In this document: one piece after another, positions 30,663-42,232 of the stretch
How positions within the stretch are numbered: the first letter of the stretch is position 1
Layout: each line of letters starts with the position of its first letter
DNA from: Sphingomonas sp. Leaf67
Lineage (GTDB): Bacteria > Pseudomonadota > Alphaproteobacteria > Sphingomonadales > Sphingomonadaceae
Assembly: GCF_001421965.1 (NCBI RefSeq)
Contig: NZ_LMLP01000001.1
Coordinates: 62,001 to 126,000, forward strand
Reading direction: 5' to 3'
Length of the DNA: 64,000 nt
The notes under the pieces: model-generated
What the model saw: the letters and a program-made list of their open reading frames with translations, nothing else
Database searches by the model: none
Told to the model about the DNA's origin: nothing
Translations under genes and position numbers: made by a program

Positions 30663-30752
30663 GTACCCCGGCGGAGGTCGGGTCCAGTTGGGTGAGGCTG
30701 GCCGCATCTCGCAGGGGCCTTCCTAACTGGACCCCGGCCTCCGCCGGGGTAC
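30663..30752. repeat. Long inverted repeat of the REP family
   Basis: Left arm GTACCCCGGCGGAGG with TCGGGTCCAGTT following; right arm AACTGGACCCCGGCCTCCGC then GGGGTAC. Arms of about 30 bp pair with few mismatches around a 30-bp centre. Sits 20 bp beyond the alaS stop; a plausible terminator for both converging units. Confidence 0.75.
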
Positions 30753-30772
30753 GATACCGTTTGTGGCTGGCG

Positions 30773-33433
<2,661 letters not shown>

Positions 33434-33541
33434 TTCGGTTCGATACGCAGGCACGCGCCACTTGCCAAGGTGAGACAAGCACGGGGTTGACCCGGACGAA
33501 ACATTCCCGTCCTTTCCCACGCAAACGATCAGGGACGACGC

Positions 33542-34888
33542 ATGGCCAAGCGGCTTACGACTTTCATTCTTATCGCGCTGGTGGGCGGCCTCGTGCTCGG
33601 CTGGGCGCTGAACGCCGCGCTGGACGATGGCGGCGGTGCCGGCACCGCGACGCTGAAGAATATCGCCTATTACCTGTCCGCCGTGACCACCGTGTTCCTG
33701 CGGCTCATCAAGATGATCATCGCGCCGCTGGTGTTTTCGACGCTGGTCGTCGGCATCGCGCATATGGGCGACAGTTCGTCGCTGGGTCGCGTCGGCCTCC
33801 GCTCGTTCGGTTGGTTCGTGATGGCGAGCTTCATCTCGCTGATGCTCGGGCTGTTGCTGGTCAATCTGTTGCAGCCGGGCGTGGGTCTGGGCCTGCCGGT
33901 TCCGCCGGTCAGCGCCGCGTCCGGCGTCGACAAGCCGGCGTTCGATTTCGTGAAGTTCGTTGGCCATATCTTCCCCGCTTCGGGTATCGAGGCGATGGCG
34001 ACCAACGAGATTTTGCAGATCGTCATCTTTTCGCTGTTCATAGGCGTCGCGCTGACCGCCGTCGGCGACAAGGGCAAGCCGCTGGTCCGCGCGCTGGAGG
34101 GCCTTGTCGCGGTGATGTTGCAGGTCACCGATTACGTCATGCGCTTCGCCCCGTTCGCGGTGTTCGCGGCGGTGACGGCAACGCTGGCCGAGCGGGGGCC
34201 GGGAATCATCGGCGACCTCGCCTATTTCATGGGCAGCTTCTATCTGGGCCTCGCCGCACTGTGGACGGTGCTGATCGGCATTGCCTTTGCGATCATCGGC
34301 CCGCGCGTGAAGATGCTGCTGCGCTATCTGCGCGACCCAATCCTGCTGGGCTTTTCGACCGCATCGTCGGAAGCGGCCTATCCGCGCACGCTGGAGGCGC
34401 TCGACCGGTTCGGGGTGCCGCCGCGCATCGCCAGCTTCGTGCTGCCGCTCGGCTATTCGTTCAACCTCGACGGGTCGATGATGTACATGACGTTCGCGTC
34501 GATCTTCATCGCGCAGGCCTATGGCATCGATCTCAGCTGGGGACAGATGTTCCTGATGCTGCTGGTGTTGATGATCACGTCGAAGGGGATTGCCGGGGTG
34601 CCGCGCGCCAGCTTGGTGGTGATCGCCGCGACGCTGGGCATGTTCAATATCCCCGAAGCCGGACTGTTGCTGATCCTCGCCATCGACCATTTCCTCGACA
34701 TGGGGCGCACCGCGACCAATGTCGTCGGCAATGCGATCGCCGCCAGCGTCATCGCGAAGTGGGAGGGTGGGTTCGACACGCCCGAATCGCCGGTGATCGA
34801 ACCGCTGCCGACGCCGTCGGGGCATCCACGCAGCGACCTTCCCGACAGTTTCCGTGACATGGGCGGGCCACCGCCCGCCGGGCACTGA
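33542..34888 (+). CDS. Dicarboxylate/glutamate:cation symporter (DAACS family)
   Basis: 448-residue inner-membrane transporter of the SLC1-like family. Signatures: [22 protein letters not shown] near 60, the serine-rich reentrant loop [37 protein letters not shown] and the final [24 protein letters not shown] with the Asp/Asn substrate residues. The substrate could be glutamate, aspartate or C4-dicarboxylates. Start ATG 33542 after AGGGACG. It overlaps kynA by one base (TGATG), which may link amino-acid uptake with tryptophan breakdown. Distinct from the DctA at 49222. Confidence 0.92.
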   Translation: MAKRLTTFILIALVGGLVLGWALNAALDDGGGAGTATLKNIAYYLSAVTTVFLRLIKMIIAPLVFSTLVVGIAHMGDSSSLGRVGLRSFGWFVMASFISLMLGLLLVNLLQPGVGLGLPVPPVSAASGVDKPAFDFVKFVGHIFPASGIEAMATNEILQIVIFSLFIGVALTAVGDKGKPLVRALEGLVAVMLQVTDYVMRFAPFAVFAAVTATLAERGPGIIGDLAYFMGSFYLGLAALWTVLIGIAFAIIGPRVKMLLRYLRDPILLGFSTASSEAAYPRTLEALDRFGVPPRIASFVLPLGYSFNLDGSMMYMTFASIFIAQAYGIDLSWGQMFLMLLVLMITSKGIAGVPRASLVVIAATLGMFNIPEAGLLLILAIDHFLDMGRTATNVVGNAIAASVIAKWEGGFDTPESPVIEPLPTPSGHPRSDLPDSFRDMGGPPPAGH

Positions 34889-35712
34889 TGGAAAGCCGCG
34901 AGGCGGATCGGCCCGCCCCGCCGGAGCGTGGGCCGACCTATACCAGCTATCTGCGGCTCGACACGTTGCTGACGTGTCAGACGCCGCTATCCGATACCCA
35001 TGACGAGTTGCTGTTCATCGTCATCCATCAGGCGTCGGAGCTGTGGATCAAGCTGTGCCTGCACGAGCTGGAGGCAGCGCGGCAGGCGCTGATCGCCGAC
35101 CGGCCGGGCATCGCGTTCAAGATGATGGCGCGCGTCGCCCGCGTGCAACAGCAGCTGATCCAGAGCTGGGAAGTGCTGGCGACGATCACGCCTGCCGATT
35201 ATTCGGCGATGCGTGGGCAATTGGGCGGCAGTTCGGGGTTCCAGTCGATCCAGTACCGGCTGCTCGAATATATGCTGGGCGCCAAGAAGGCGGGGATGCT
35301 GGCGGCGCATGACGGCGACGCGCCGGCGCAGGCGGTGCTGACCGAGGCATTGGCGCGGACCAGCCTGTATGACGAGGCGCTGCGGATGCTGGCGCGGCGG
35401 GGATTCGATATTCCGGCGGACCGGCTGGAGCGCGATTTCACCCAACCTTATATGGCATCGCCCGTGGTCGAGGCGGCGTGGCAAGCGGTGTATCGCGATC
35501 CCGATCGGTGGTGGGATCTGTACGAACTGGCCGAGAAGCTGGTCGACCTCGAATATCGCGTCCAGCTGTGGCGGTTCGGGCATCTGAAGACGATCGAACG
35601 CATCATCGGCTTCAAACGCGGCACCGGCGGGACGGCGGGCGTCCCCTATCTGGCGAAGGTGATCGACGAGGTGTTCTTTCCCGAATTGCTGGCCGTGCGG
35701 GTGGCGTTGTGA
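34888..35712 (+). CDS. kynA: Tryptophan 2,3-dioxygenase
   Basis: 274-residue heme enzyme that opens tryptophan to N-formylkynurenine. Family blocks are all present: [38 protein letters not shown] near 32-51 with the substrate-contacting His, [38 protein letters not shown] and [23 protein letters not shown] with the heme-ligand His near the C-terminus. It overlaps the next gene by GTGA. No formamidase gene is adjacent, so that step must be encoded elsewhere. Confidence 0.97.
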   Translation: MESREADRPAPPERGPTYTSYLRLDTLLTCQTPLSDTHDELLFIVIHQASELWIKLCLHELEAARQALIADRPGIAFKMMARVARVQQQLIQSWEVLATITPADYSAMRGQLGGSSGFQSIQYRLLEYMLGAKKAGMLAAHDGDAPAQAVLTEALARTSLYDEALRMLARRGFDIPADRLERDFTQPYMASPVVEAAWQAVYRDPDRWWDLYELAEKLVDLEYRVQLWRFGHLKTIERIIGFKRGTGGTAGVPYLAKVIDEVFFPELLAVRVAL

Positions 35713-36935
35713 GGTCGCTGGCGGAAGCGGAGGCGCTGGATGCCGCCGATCCGTTGGGCGGGTTTCGCGATCGGTTCGCGTTGCCCGAAGGGGTGATCTA
35801 TCTCGACGGCAATTCGCTGGGCGCGCTGCCCCGGTCGACCCCGGCACGGTTGCAGGCGGTGGCGGTCGAGGAGTGGGGCAACGGGCTGATCCGCAGCTGG
35901 AACGCGCATGACTGGGTCGGTGCGGGGCGGCGGGTCGGCGCGAAGATCGCGCCATTCATCGGCGCGCAACCCCATGAGGTGGTGGTCGCCGATTCGACCT
36001 CGGCCAATCTCTACAAATTGCTGGTGGCGGCGGTGAAGGCGCAGGGCGGCAGGCGGACGATCCTGTCCGAGCCAGGCAATTTTCCGACCGACCTGTATAT
36101 GGCCGATGGGGCGGCGTGGAGCGTCGGCGACGGGCGGGTGAGGACGGTGGCGGTGGCCGATATCGTCGATGCGATCGACGACGATGTCGCGGTCGTGCTG
36201 TTGACGCATGTCCATTACAAGAGCGGCGCGATGCTCGACATGCGCGCGATCACGGCGGCGGCGCAGGCGAAGGGGGCGCTGGTGCTATGGGATCTGAGCC
36301 ATAGCGTGGGCGCGGTCCCGATCGATCTGAACGGCTGCAATGCCGATCTGGCGGTCGGGTGCGGCTATAAATATCTGAACGGTGGGCCGGGTGCGCCGGC
36401 ATTCCTGTATGTCGCGCAGCGGCATCACGCGGTGTTGCGATCGCCGCTGTCGGGTTGGTTCGGCCATGCCGCGCCGTTCGAGTTCGGCGACGACTATGCC
36501 CCGGCGGCGGACATCGGCCGGTTCCAGTGCGGAACGCCGCCGATCCTGGGCATCGCCGCGCTGGAGGAAGGAATTGCACAGTTCGAGGGCGTCGATCGCG
36601 CGGCGCTGTTCGCCAAGGGGCGGGCGCTGGGGGATGCGTGTATCGCGCTGGTCGAGGCACAGTGTCCGGAGATGGCGCTGGTGTCGCCGCGCGATGCCGG
36701 GTCGCGGGGGAGCCATGTCTCGTTCCGGCACCGCCAAGCCTATGCGATCTGTCAGGCGCTGATCGATCGCGGGGTCATCGGCGACTTTCGTGCGCCGGAC
36801 GTGCTGCGGCTGGGTTTCGCGCCGCTCTATATCGGGTTTGCCGATCTGTGGCGGGCGGTGGCGGTGCTGGCCGACCTGCTGCGCGACGGCAGTTGGGACC
36901 GGCCGCATTATCATGCGCGCAACGCGGTCACCTGA
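35709..36935 (+). CDS. kynU: Kynureninase
   Basis: 408-residue PLP enzyme that splits kynurenine to anthranilate and alanine. PLP lysine is Lys221 in GCGYKYLNGGPG; earlier blocks are YLDGNSLGALP near 31-41, ADSTSANLYKLL and WDLSHSVGAVPIDL. The GTG start (35709) is inside the GTGA overlap with kynA, and gives the conserved N-terminus. Works directly after kynA in the kynurenine pathway. Confidence 0.97.
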   Translation: MRSLAEAEALDAADPLGGFRDRFALPEGVIYLDGNSLGALPRSTPARLQAVAVEEWGNGLIRSWNAHDWVGAGRRVGAKIAPFIGAQPHEVVVADSTSANLYKLLVAAVKAQGGRRTILSEPGNFPTDLYMADGAAWSVGDGRVRTVAVADIVDAIDDDVAVVLLTHVHYKSGAMLDMRAITAAAQAKGALVLWDLSHSVGAVPIDLNGCNADLAVGCGYKYLNGGPGAPAFLYVAQRHHAVLRSPLSGWFGHAAPFEFGDDYAPAADIGRFQCGTPPILGIAALEEGIAQFEGVDRAALFAKGRALGDACIALVEAQCPEMALVSPRDAGSRGSHVSFRHRQAYAICQALIDRGVIGDFRAPDVLRLGFAPLYIGFADLWRAVAVLADLLRDGSWDRPHYHARNAVT

Positions 36936-36983
36936 CGGAACGAATTGGGAACGGGGCGGTTGGTGGCGTCGAAAGGAACTGCC

Positions 36984-37205
36984 ATGACCGACCATGCCAA
37001 TCCCAAGAGCGAACCCTTTTCGAACGCCGAGAAAGACCCGGACGACTGGACGACCGGGGACGAGAAGATGACCGGTGCGCAGGCGTCGTATTTGAAGACA
37101 CTGAGCGAGGAAGCCGGCGAGCCGTTCGACGATACGCTGACCAAGGCGGACGCGTCGAAGGCGATAGATGCGTTGCAGGAAAAGACCGGGCGCGGGGTGA
37201 ACTGA
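36984..37205 (+). CDS. DUF3072-family small protein
   Basis: 73-residue polar, cytoplasmic protein. It matches the DUF3072 pattern of small proteins: an acidic start with PDDWTTGDEKMTGAQASYLKTL, then a second helix ADASKAIDALQEKTGRG. No catalytic motif. Start ATG 36984 after AAAGGAAC. It lies 48 bp after kynU but is probably unrelated in function. Confidence 0.8.
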   Translation: MTDHANPKSEPFSNAEKDPDDWTTGDEKMTGAQASYLKTLSEEAGEPFDDTLTKADASKAIDALQEKTGRGVN

Positions 37206-37226
37206 TTCCCCTTCTGCCCCCCGGAA

Positions 37227-37340
37227 CCGTTTGTGCTGAGTAGGGGCTGAGCTTGTCGAAATGGCGTATCGAAGTACTTGCCAAACAAGGTCCTTCGATA
37301 CGCCATTTCGACAAGCTCAATGGCTACTCAGGACGAACGG
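37227..37340. repeat. Long inverted repeat, dispersed sphingomonad-type element
   Basis: A perfect 26-bp inverted repeat (37249-37274 and 37293-37318; inner sequence GCTTGTCGAAATGGCGTATC) encloses an 18-bp loop. Outer arms CCGTTTGTGCTGAGTAG and CTACTCAGGACGAACGG also pair with two mismatches. Repeats containing this TGAGCTTGTCGAA core are common between genes in sphingomonads. It lies between convergent genes and could serve as a terminator. Confidence 0.85.
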
Positions 37341-37347
37341 TAAGAAA

Positions 37348-37992
37348 TTACTGAACCGGTTCCGCCGACCGCATTGCCATCAGCCGGTCGAGCAACACCA
37401 GCCGGGTTGCCAGATCGACCCGGTACGAGGCGTTTGGCCGCGACCGCTTCAGCGACGCCAGCCATGCCCGCTTCGCACCGGGCAGGTCGCCGGTCTGGAT
37501 CAGTGCCATTCCATAGTAGAAATACGGCCCCGGATGATCCGGCGCGTTGGCGATGCCCTGCGCGAAGGCAAGTTTGGCTGCAGGCGATAGCACGCGACCG
37601 CCGTCATGGGCGAGGATTGCGGTGCCGAGCCGGGTCCACAGGCGTGCACTCTGCGGATTGCCTTGCAGCCCGCCCAGCACCGCATTCACCGCCGCCTGCG
37701 TCGCGCCGGCGCGGGTGAGACCATCGGCGGCGACGGCATAGGCGTAATCGTAGGTGAACCGGCCCCAGATCGCGTCGCGCAGATCATCGGCAGCGATATC
37801 GACCGGTTCGGTAACGCGCTGCGCCGTTCGCGGAGCGCCGGGCAGTTCGGGCTGCCCCTGCCACGCATAGCCGGCGGCCCCCAGCATCAGCGCCGCACCG
37901 ACGAAGCCCCATAGCGGGCGCGAAACGCGCGCGACGACGAGCAGCGCGAAACTGCCGATCAGCAGTGCGGCAAGGATCAGCCAACCGTTCAT
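37348..37992 (-). CDS. ccmI: Cytochrome c maturation TPR protein, CcmI/CycH-like
   Basis: 214 residues. Two N-terminal membrane segments (WLILAALLIGSFALLVVA and PLWGFVGAALMLGAAGYAW) lead to a periplasmic part with TPR-like helices (NPQSARLWTRLGTAILAH, GPYFYYGMALIQTGDLPGAKRAW). Such proteins hold apocytochrome c for the heme lyase. Start ATG 37992 overlaps the ccmH stop by 4 bp. Shorter than E. coli-type CcmI. Confidence 0.85.
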   Translation of the reverse strand: MNGWLILAALLIGSFALLVVARVSRPLWGFVGAALMLGAAGYAWQGQPELPGAPRTAQRVTEPVDIAADDLRDAIWGRFTYDYAYAVAADGLTRAGATQAAVNAVLGGLQGNPQSARLWTRLGTAILAHDGGRVLSPAAKLAFAQGIANAPDHPGPYFYYGMALIQTGDLPGAKRAWLASLKRSRPNASYRVDLATRLVLLDRLMAMRSAEPVQ

Positions 37993-38393
37993 CGCCGTCC
38001 CCGCTTCAGGCTGCGCCGCGCCAAACCCACGCCGATGCCGAGCAGCAGCAACGGCGTCGCCCATAACAGGCCGGTCGCGGGCGACAGCGGCGGATCATAG
38101 CTGACATAGTCGCCATAGCGTTCGATCAGCCAGTCGCGGACGCGGTCGGGCTGCTCGCCGCTCGCGATCCGCTGGCGAACCAGCGCGCGCATGTCGGCGG
38201 CTATGTCGGCGTCGCTGTCGGCGATCGACTGGCCCTGACAGACCAGACAGCGCAGCGTTTCCATCAGCGCCTTGGCCGATCGCTCCTGCATCGCGTCGGG
38301 CAGTTGCGTGTCGGCAAGTGCGGGCGGCGGCACGTTCGATTGCGCCGATGCCGGTCCGGCGAGCAGCAGGGTCAGGGCGAGCGCGCGCTTCAC
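37989..38393 (-). CDS. ccmH: Cytochrome c maturation thiol-disulfide protein CcmH/CycL
   Basis: 134 residues. Signal peptide to about ASAQ (residue 18); redox motif LRCLVCQ with Cys49 and Cys52; ERYGDYVSYDPP; and a C-terminal membrane anchor LLWATPLLLLGIGVGLA. It reduces the apocytochrome heme-binding cysteines. The GTG start overlaps the ccmG stop (GTGA). Confidence 0.95.
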   Translation of the reverse strand: MKRALALTLLLAGPASAQSNVPPPALADTQLPDAMQERSAKALMETLRCLVCQGQSIADSDADIAADMRALVRQRIASGEQPDRVRDWLIERYGDYVSYDPPLSPATGLLWATPLLLLGIGVGLARRSLKRGRR

Positions 38394-38917
38394 CGGGCCG
38401 CCTTCAGCGCGGCGAGCAGGACCGGCACATCTTCGTCGCGGATCGCGCCGATATGTTGATGGGCGATGCGACCCTCGCGATCGATGACGAAGGTTTCGGG
38501 CACGCCTGACGATCCGAGCGCGAGTTGCACCGAACTGTTCCGGTCGTCGCCGATCGCGGCATAGGGATCGCCATAGTCGCGCAGGAAGGTGGCGACCTTG
38601 TCCGGCGTATCGCGAATGGCGATCGCGTCGATCGGCACACCGGCCGCGGCGAGTTTGGCGAGTTGCGGGGCTTCGGCGGCGCAGGGGACGCACCAGCTGC
38701 CAAAGACGTTGAGCAGGCGCGGTTGACCGGTGCGGAAGGCGGCGGTGGTCAGACCCGGTTTGCCCGGAACGGCCGGAGCGAGGGTGAAGGCCGGCAGCGG
38801 CTGACCGATCAGGCGCGAGCGGACCTGCCGGTCGGGCTCGCGCGTCAACATCCACGCGAACAGCGCGGCGATGGCGACGAAGGCCAGCAGCGGCAGCCAG
38901 AGCAGCCGACGATTCAC
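38390..38917 (-). CDS. ccmG: Thiol:disulfide interchange protein DsbE/CcmG
   Basis: 175 residues: an N-terminal membrane anchor (LLWLPLLAFVAIAALFAWML) and a periplasmic thioredoxin fold with active site WCVPC (Cys76, Cys79), then GVPETFVIDREGRI with the cis-proline. It passes electrons to CcmH and apocytochrome. GTG start at 38917 overlaps the ccmF stop (GTGA). Confidence 0.96.
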   Translation of the reverse strand: MNRRLLWLPLLAFVAIAALFAWMLTREPDRQVRSRLIGQPLPAFTLAPAVPGKPGLTTAAFRTGQPRLLNVFGSWCVPCAAEAPQLAKLAAAGVPIDAIAIRDTPDKVATFLRDYGDPYAAIGDDRNSSVQLALGSSGVPETFVIDREGRIAHQHIGAIRDEDVPVLLAALKAAR

Positions 38918-40830
38918 CGCGCCCTCCGCCGCCGGACGCGCCCGACCAGCGACACGAACCCGCCGAGCGCGATCAGCCCGCCGCCCGCCCAGATCAGCGT
39001 CACGAACGGTTTCCACCACAGCCGCAACTGCCGCCGCCCGCCATGATCGTCGCGCCCGAGGACGGCATAGAGCTGCCCGTCCCAGAAGGTCGCGAGCGCG
39101 GCCTCGCTGGTTTCGGTCGGGGGATTGGCGAAGAAGCGCTGTTCGGGCCGCAACAGGAAGGGCGCGCCGCCGTCACGGGTAACGATCAGCCGCCCCTGCA
39201 CCGCCGACCAGTTGTCGCCGACGACCGGCTTGATCCCGTCGAAGCGGATGCCGAACGGCCCGATGCGGTTCACTTCGCCCGGCGCGGCGGCGACGAGGCG
39301 TTCGGCGGTGAAGGCGCTGTCGCTGGCCATGCCGGCCAGGCTGACCGCGATGCCGAAATGCGCGACGACCATGCCCCAGATCGGCAGTGGCGTGCGCCAC
39401 GGACTGCGCCCGACCAGCGGCAGTACGCTGGCGACCGCCAGACCGGCGGCGAATGACAGGCCGAGGATCGGCATCCAGCCGGCACCGGTGAACAGCAGCG
39501 CGACGAACGCGATCAGCGTCACCGCGCCGGGTATCGCGATCCGCCGTGCGACCGCCCCGCCCCGATCGCGTCGCCAGCGCAGCAACGGCCCGACCGCCAT
39601 CCCCGCGACCAGCAGCAGCGCGACCGGCCCGGCGGCGCGGTTGAAGAAGGGCGGCCCGACCGACAATTGCACGCCGAATGCCTCCGCGAGCAACGGATAG
39701 AGCGTACCGATCAGGACGATACCGAGAATGACCGACAGCAGCAGGTTGTTCAGCACCAGCCCGCCTTCGCGACTGACCGGTTCGAACAATGCCCCCTGCC
39801 GCACCGTGCCGACGCGAAAGGCGAACAGCGCCAGCGCGCCGCCGATATACAGGATCAGCAGCGCGAGGATGAAACTGCCGCGCGTCGGGTCGACGGCAAA
39901 GGCATGGACGCTGGTCAGGATGCCCGACCGGACCAGAAAGGTGCCGACCATCGACATCGAGAAGGCGACGACCGACAACATGATCGTCCAGGCGCGCAAG
40001 CCGTCGCGGGTCGCCAGCACCGTCACCGAATGCAGCAACGCGGTCGCCGCCAGCCATGGCATCAGCGAGGCGTTTTCGACCGGGTCCCAGAACCACCAGC
40101 CGCCCCAGCCAAGCTCGTAATAGGCCCAGTAGCTGCCCGCCGTGATCCCGATCGTCAGGAAGATCCACGCGCCCAGCACCCATGGCCGCATCGCCCGCGC
40201 GAAATCGCGGCCTACATCGCGCGTGACCAGCGCGCCGACCGCGAAGGAAAACGCCACCGACAGCCCGACATAGCCGAGGTAGAGCGTCGGCGGATGGAAG
40301 GCGAGACCAGGGTCCTGCAACAACGGATTGAGACCGAGGCCGTCGAGCGGCACCGGCGACAGGCGGGCAAAGGGGTTGGAGGCGAACAGCAGGAACGCGT
40401 AGAAACCGGCCGCGATCGCCGCCTGCGCCGCCAGCGTCGCGACATGGGTGCGCGCGGCCAGCAGCCGTTCGAACAGGGCCATGCCGCCGCCCGCCACCGC
40501 CAGCACGGTGACCCATAGCAGCATCGACCCTTCGTGATTGCCCCATGTCGCGGCGACCTTGTACAGCATCGGCTTCGCGCTGTGGCTGTTTTCGGCGACC
40601 AGCAGAACCGACAAATCGGTGCGCGCGAACAGCGCGGTGAGCGCCGCGAACGCGCCGAGCGCAAGCACCCCCTGCGCCACCGCCACCGGCCGCACCGCCG
40701 CCAGCAGGTCACGAACGATCTGCGGCGGTTCCTGCGCGCGAGACGACAGCGCGATCGCCGCCATCGCGAACTGCAACAGCGCCATCGCCGCCGCCAGCCA
40801 TAGCGCGGCAAGACCGGCTTCGGCGATCAT
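38914..40830 (-). CDS. ccmF: Heme lyase CcmF
   Basis: 638-residue inner-membrane protein with about 14 spans. The tryptophan-rich heme-handling loop WGGWWFWDPVENASLMPW is at 242-259; NSHSAKPMLYKVAATWGNHEGSM at 81-103 and FHPPTLYLGYVG supply conserved histidines. It joins heme to apocytochrome c with CcmH/I. ATG 40830 overlaps the ccmE stop. Confidence 0.97.
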   Translation of the reverse strand: MIAEAGLAALWLAAAMALLQFAMAAIALSSRAQEPPQIVRDLLAAVRPVAVAQGVLALGAFAALTALFARTDLSVLLVAENSHSAKPMLYKVAATWGNHEGSMLLWVTVLAVAGGGMALFERLLAARTHVATLAAQAAIAAGFYAFLLFASNPFARLSPVPLDGLGLNPLLQDPGLAFHPPTLYLGYVGLSVAFSFAVGALVTRDVGRDFARAMRPWVLGAWIFLTIGITAGSYWAYYELGWGGWWFWDPVENASLMPWLAATALLHSVTVLATRDGLRAWTIMLSVVAFSMSMVGTFLVRSGILTSVHAFAVDPTRGSFILALLILYIGGALALFAFRVGTVRQGALFEPVSREGGLVLNNLLLSVILGIVLIGTLYPLLAEAFGVQLSVGPPFFNRAAGPVALLLVAGMAVGPLLRWRRDRGGAVARRIAIPGAVTLIAFVALLFTGAGWMPILGLSFAAGLAVASVLPLVGRSPWRTPLPIWGMVVAHFGIAVSLAGMASDSAFTAERLVAAAPGEVNRIGPFGIRFDGIKPVVGDNWSAVQGRLIVTRDGGAPFLLRPEQRFFANPPTETSEAALATFWDGQLYAVLGRDDHGGRRQLRLWWKPFVTLIWAGGGLIALGGFVSLVGRVRRRRAR

Positions 40831-41255
40831 TTGGCGATGCTCTCGCTCTTGTGCATCTTTCCGGCGACCTGCGGCGGCATGTAGCGTTCGTCATGCTTGG
40901 CGAGCAGGTTGTCGGCGACGAAGCCGCCGCCCGCCAGGAACCGCCCTTCGGCGACCACGCCCGAATTCTCGCGGAACAGATCGGGGGCGATGCCGGAAAA
41001 GCGGACGGGCACCGTCGCCTTGCCATCGGTTACGGTGAAGGCGATGGTCACGCCATCGGCCATGCGCCGGATCGATCCCGGCGCGACCATCCCTCCCAGC
41101 CGCACCGGTTTATCGACCGGGGCCGAGGCTGCATCGGCGGGTGCGTAGAAGAAGGCCGCTTCGTCGCTGAGCGCCGACATCGCCAGCAGCACCGCGCCGA
41201 CGATCGCGATCACCGCCAGCAATGCCAGCGTCATGCGTTGCCGTTTGGGGGTCAT
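40827..41255 (-). CDS. ccmE: Periplasmic heme chaperone CcmE
   Basis: 142 residues: one N-terminal anchor (LALLAVIAIVGAVLLAMSAL) and a small beta-barrel ending in LLAKHDERYMPP, where His121 binds heme covalently and Tyr125 assists. It carries heme from CcmC to CcmF. Overlaps by 4 bp with both neighbours. Confidence 0.97.
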   Translation of the reverse strand: MTPKRQRMTLALLAVIAIVGAVLLAMSALSDEAAFFYAPADAASAPVDKPVRLGGMVAPGSIRRMADGVTIAFTVTDGKATVPVRFSGIAPDLFRENSGVVAEGRFLAGGGFVADNLLAKHDERYMPPQVAGKMHKSESIAK

Positions 41256-41359
41256 CCCCGCTCCGCGCGGCGCATCGCCACCCATGCGAACACGACCAGT
41301 GCGACGATCGCGCCGATCGTCAGGCCATAGGCGGCGAGAATGAAGGGCCAATGGTTCAT
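41252..41359 (-). CDS. ccmD: Heme exporter accessory protein CcmD
   Basis: A 35-residue membrane protein, MNHWPFILAAYG.. through a single hydrophobic span to FAWVAMRRAERG. Size, position between ccmC and ccmE, and the W-P-F-I-x-A-A-Y-G start are typical of CcmD, which helps release heme-loaded CcmE from CcmC. ATG 41359 and the stop both overlap their neighbours by 4 bp. Confidence 0.92.
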   Translation of the reverse strand: MNHWPFILAAYGLTIGAIVALVVFAWVAMRRAERG

Positions 41360-42081
41360 ATCGCGGCCCGGCGGCGCATCCGCGCCTCCGCCTTGATCCG
41401 GGCGAGATCGGCGCGCATCCGCATCAGCACGATACCGCCGAACAACAGGCTGGCACCACCGGCGGTGAAACCCAGCGGCCACAGGATCGATGGATCGATC
41501 GTCGATTTGGTCAGCGTGATGCTCGGCCCCTGATGCAGCGTGTACCACCATAGCACCGAATAGCGGATGACCGGCAGCAGCGCGGTGCCGGCGATCCCGA
41601 ACAGCGCCGGAATGCGGCCGTCGCCATCGCGATCGGCATCGGCCCGCGCCAGTGCCAGATAGGCGAGATAGACGAAGAACAGCAGCAGCATCGAGGTCAG
41701 CCGACCGTCCCATTGCCACCACGTTCCCCAGGTCGGCCGGCCCCAGATCGATCCGGTCGCCAGACAGATGCCGGCGAAGACCGCACCCGGTAGCGCGATC
41801 GCCCGCGCCGCGACCGCCGCCAGCGGATGCCGCCACACCAGATAGACGATGCTGGCGATCGCCAGCCCCGACCAGCCGCCCATGCCGAGCCACGCCGCCG
41901 GAACATGTACATAGAGGATGCGGACGCTTTCCCCCTGCAGATAATCGGCCGGCGTCTGCGTCAGCCCGGCCCAGCAGCCGAACAGGAACAGGACCAGCCC
42001 GCCCCACAGCAGCACCGGAGTCAGCGGTCGTGCGATCGACAGAAATCGACGAGGATTGGCAAGGGCATGGATGCTGGGCAC
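41356..42081 (-). CDS. ccmC: Heme transporter/handling protein CcmC
   Basis: About 241 residues with six membrane spans. The WWD-type motif is WGRPTWGTWWQWDGRLTS; flanking histidines lie in ILYVHVPAAWLG and YTLHQGPSI. It presents heme to CcmE. The conserved HALANPRRFLSIARPLTP sets the N-terminus; GTG 42081 is preferred, with an ATG at 42120 as alternative. First gene of a seven-gene unit; ccmA and ccmB are not upstream, where a divergent Crp/Fnr gene starts instead. Confidence 0.95.
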   Translation of the reverse strand: MPSIHALANPRRFLSIARPLTPVLLWGGLVLFLFGCWAGLTQTPADYLQGESVRILYVHVPAAWLGMGGWSGLAIASIVYLVWRHPLAAVAARAIALPGAVFAGICLATGSIWGRPTWGTWWQWDGRLTSMLLLFFVYLAYLALARADADRDGDGRIPALFGIAGTALLPVIRYSVLWWYTLHQGPSITLTKSTIDPSILWPLGFTAGGASLLFGGIVLMRMRADLARIKAEARMRRRAAI

Positions 42082-42232
42082 GGTCGCGCTCTGTCTATGC
42101 AACCCGTGCGCAAACGGCAATGCGGATCGACGCCCGGGTGCGCGTAACGATTATATGGCAACCCGGACGGCGCTCCACCGTTGGTACGCGACGGACTGAG
42201 ATCCCCTTGGCAAGATTTTGTACGGAGCGAGG

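Noticed and set aside
33434..34885. N-terminal extension of alaS by about 480 residues
   Set aside because: The extension is antisense to the symporter gene and the conserved AlaRS N-terminus starts at 33433.
37227..37340. Insertion sequence ends
   Set aside because: Inverted repeat is present but the 18-bp middle has no transposase and no target duplication is visible.
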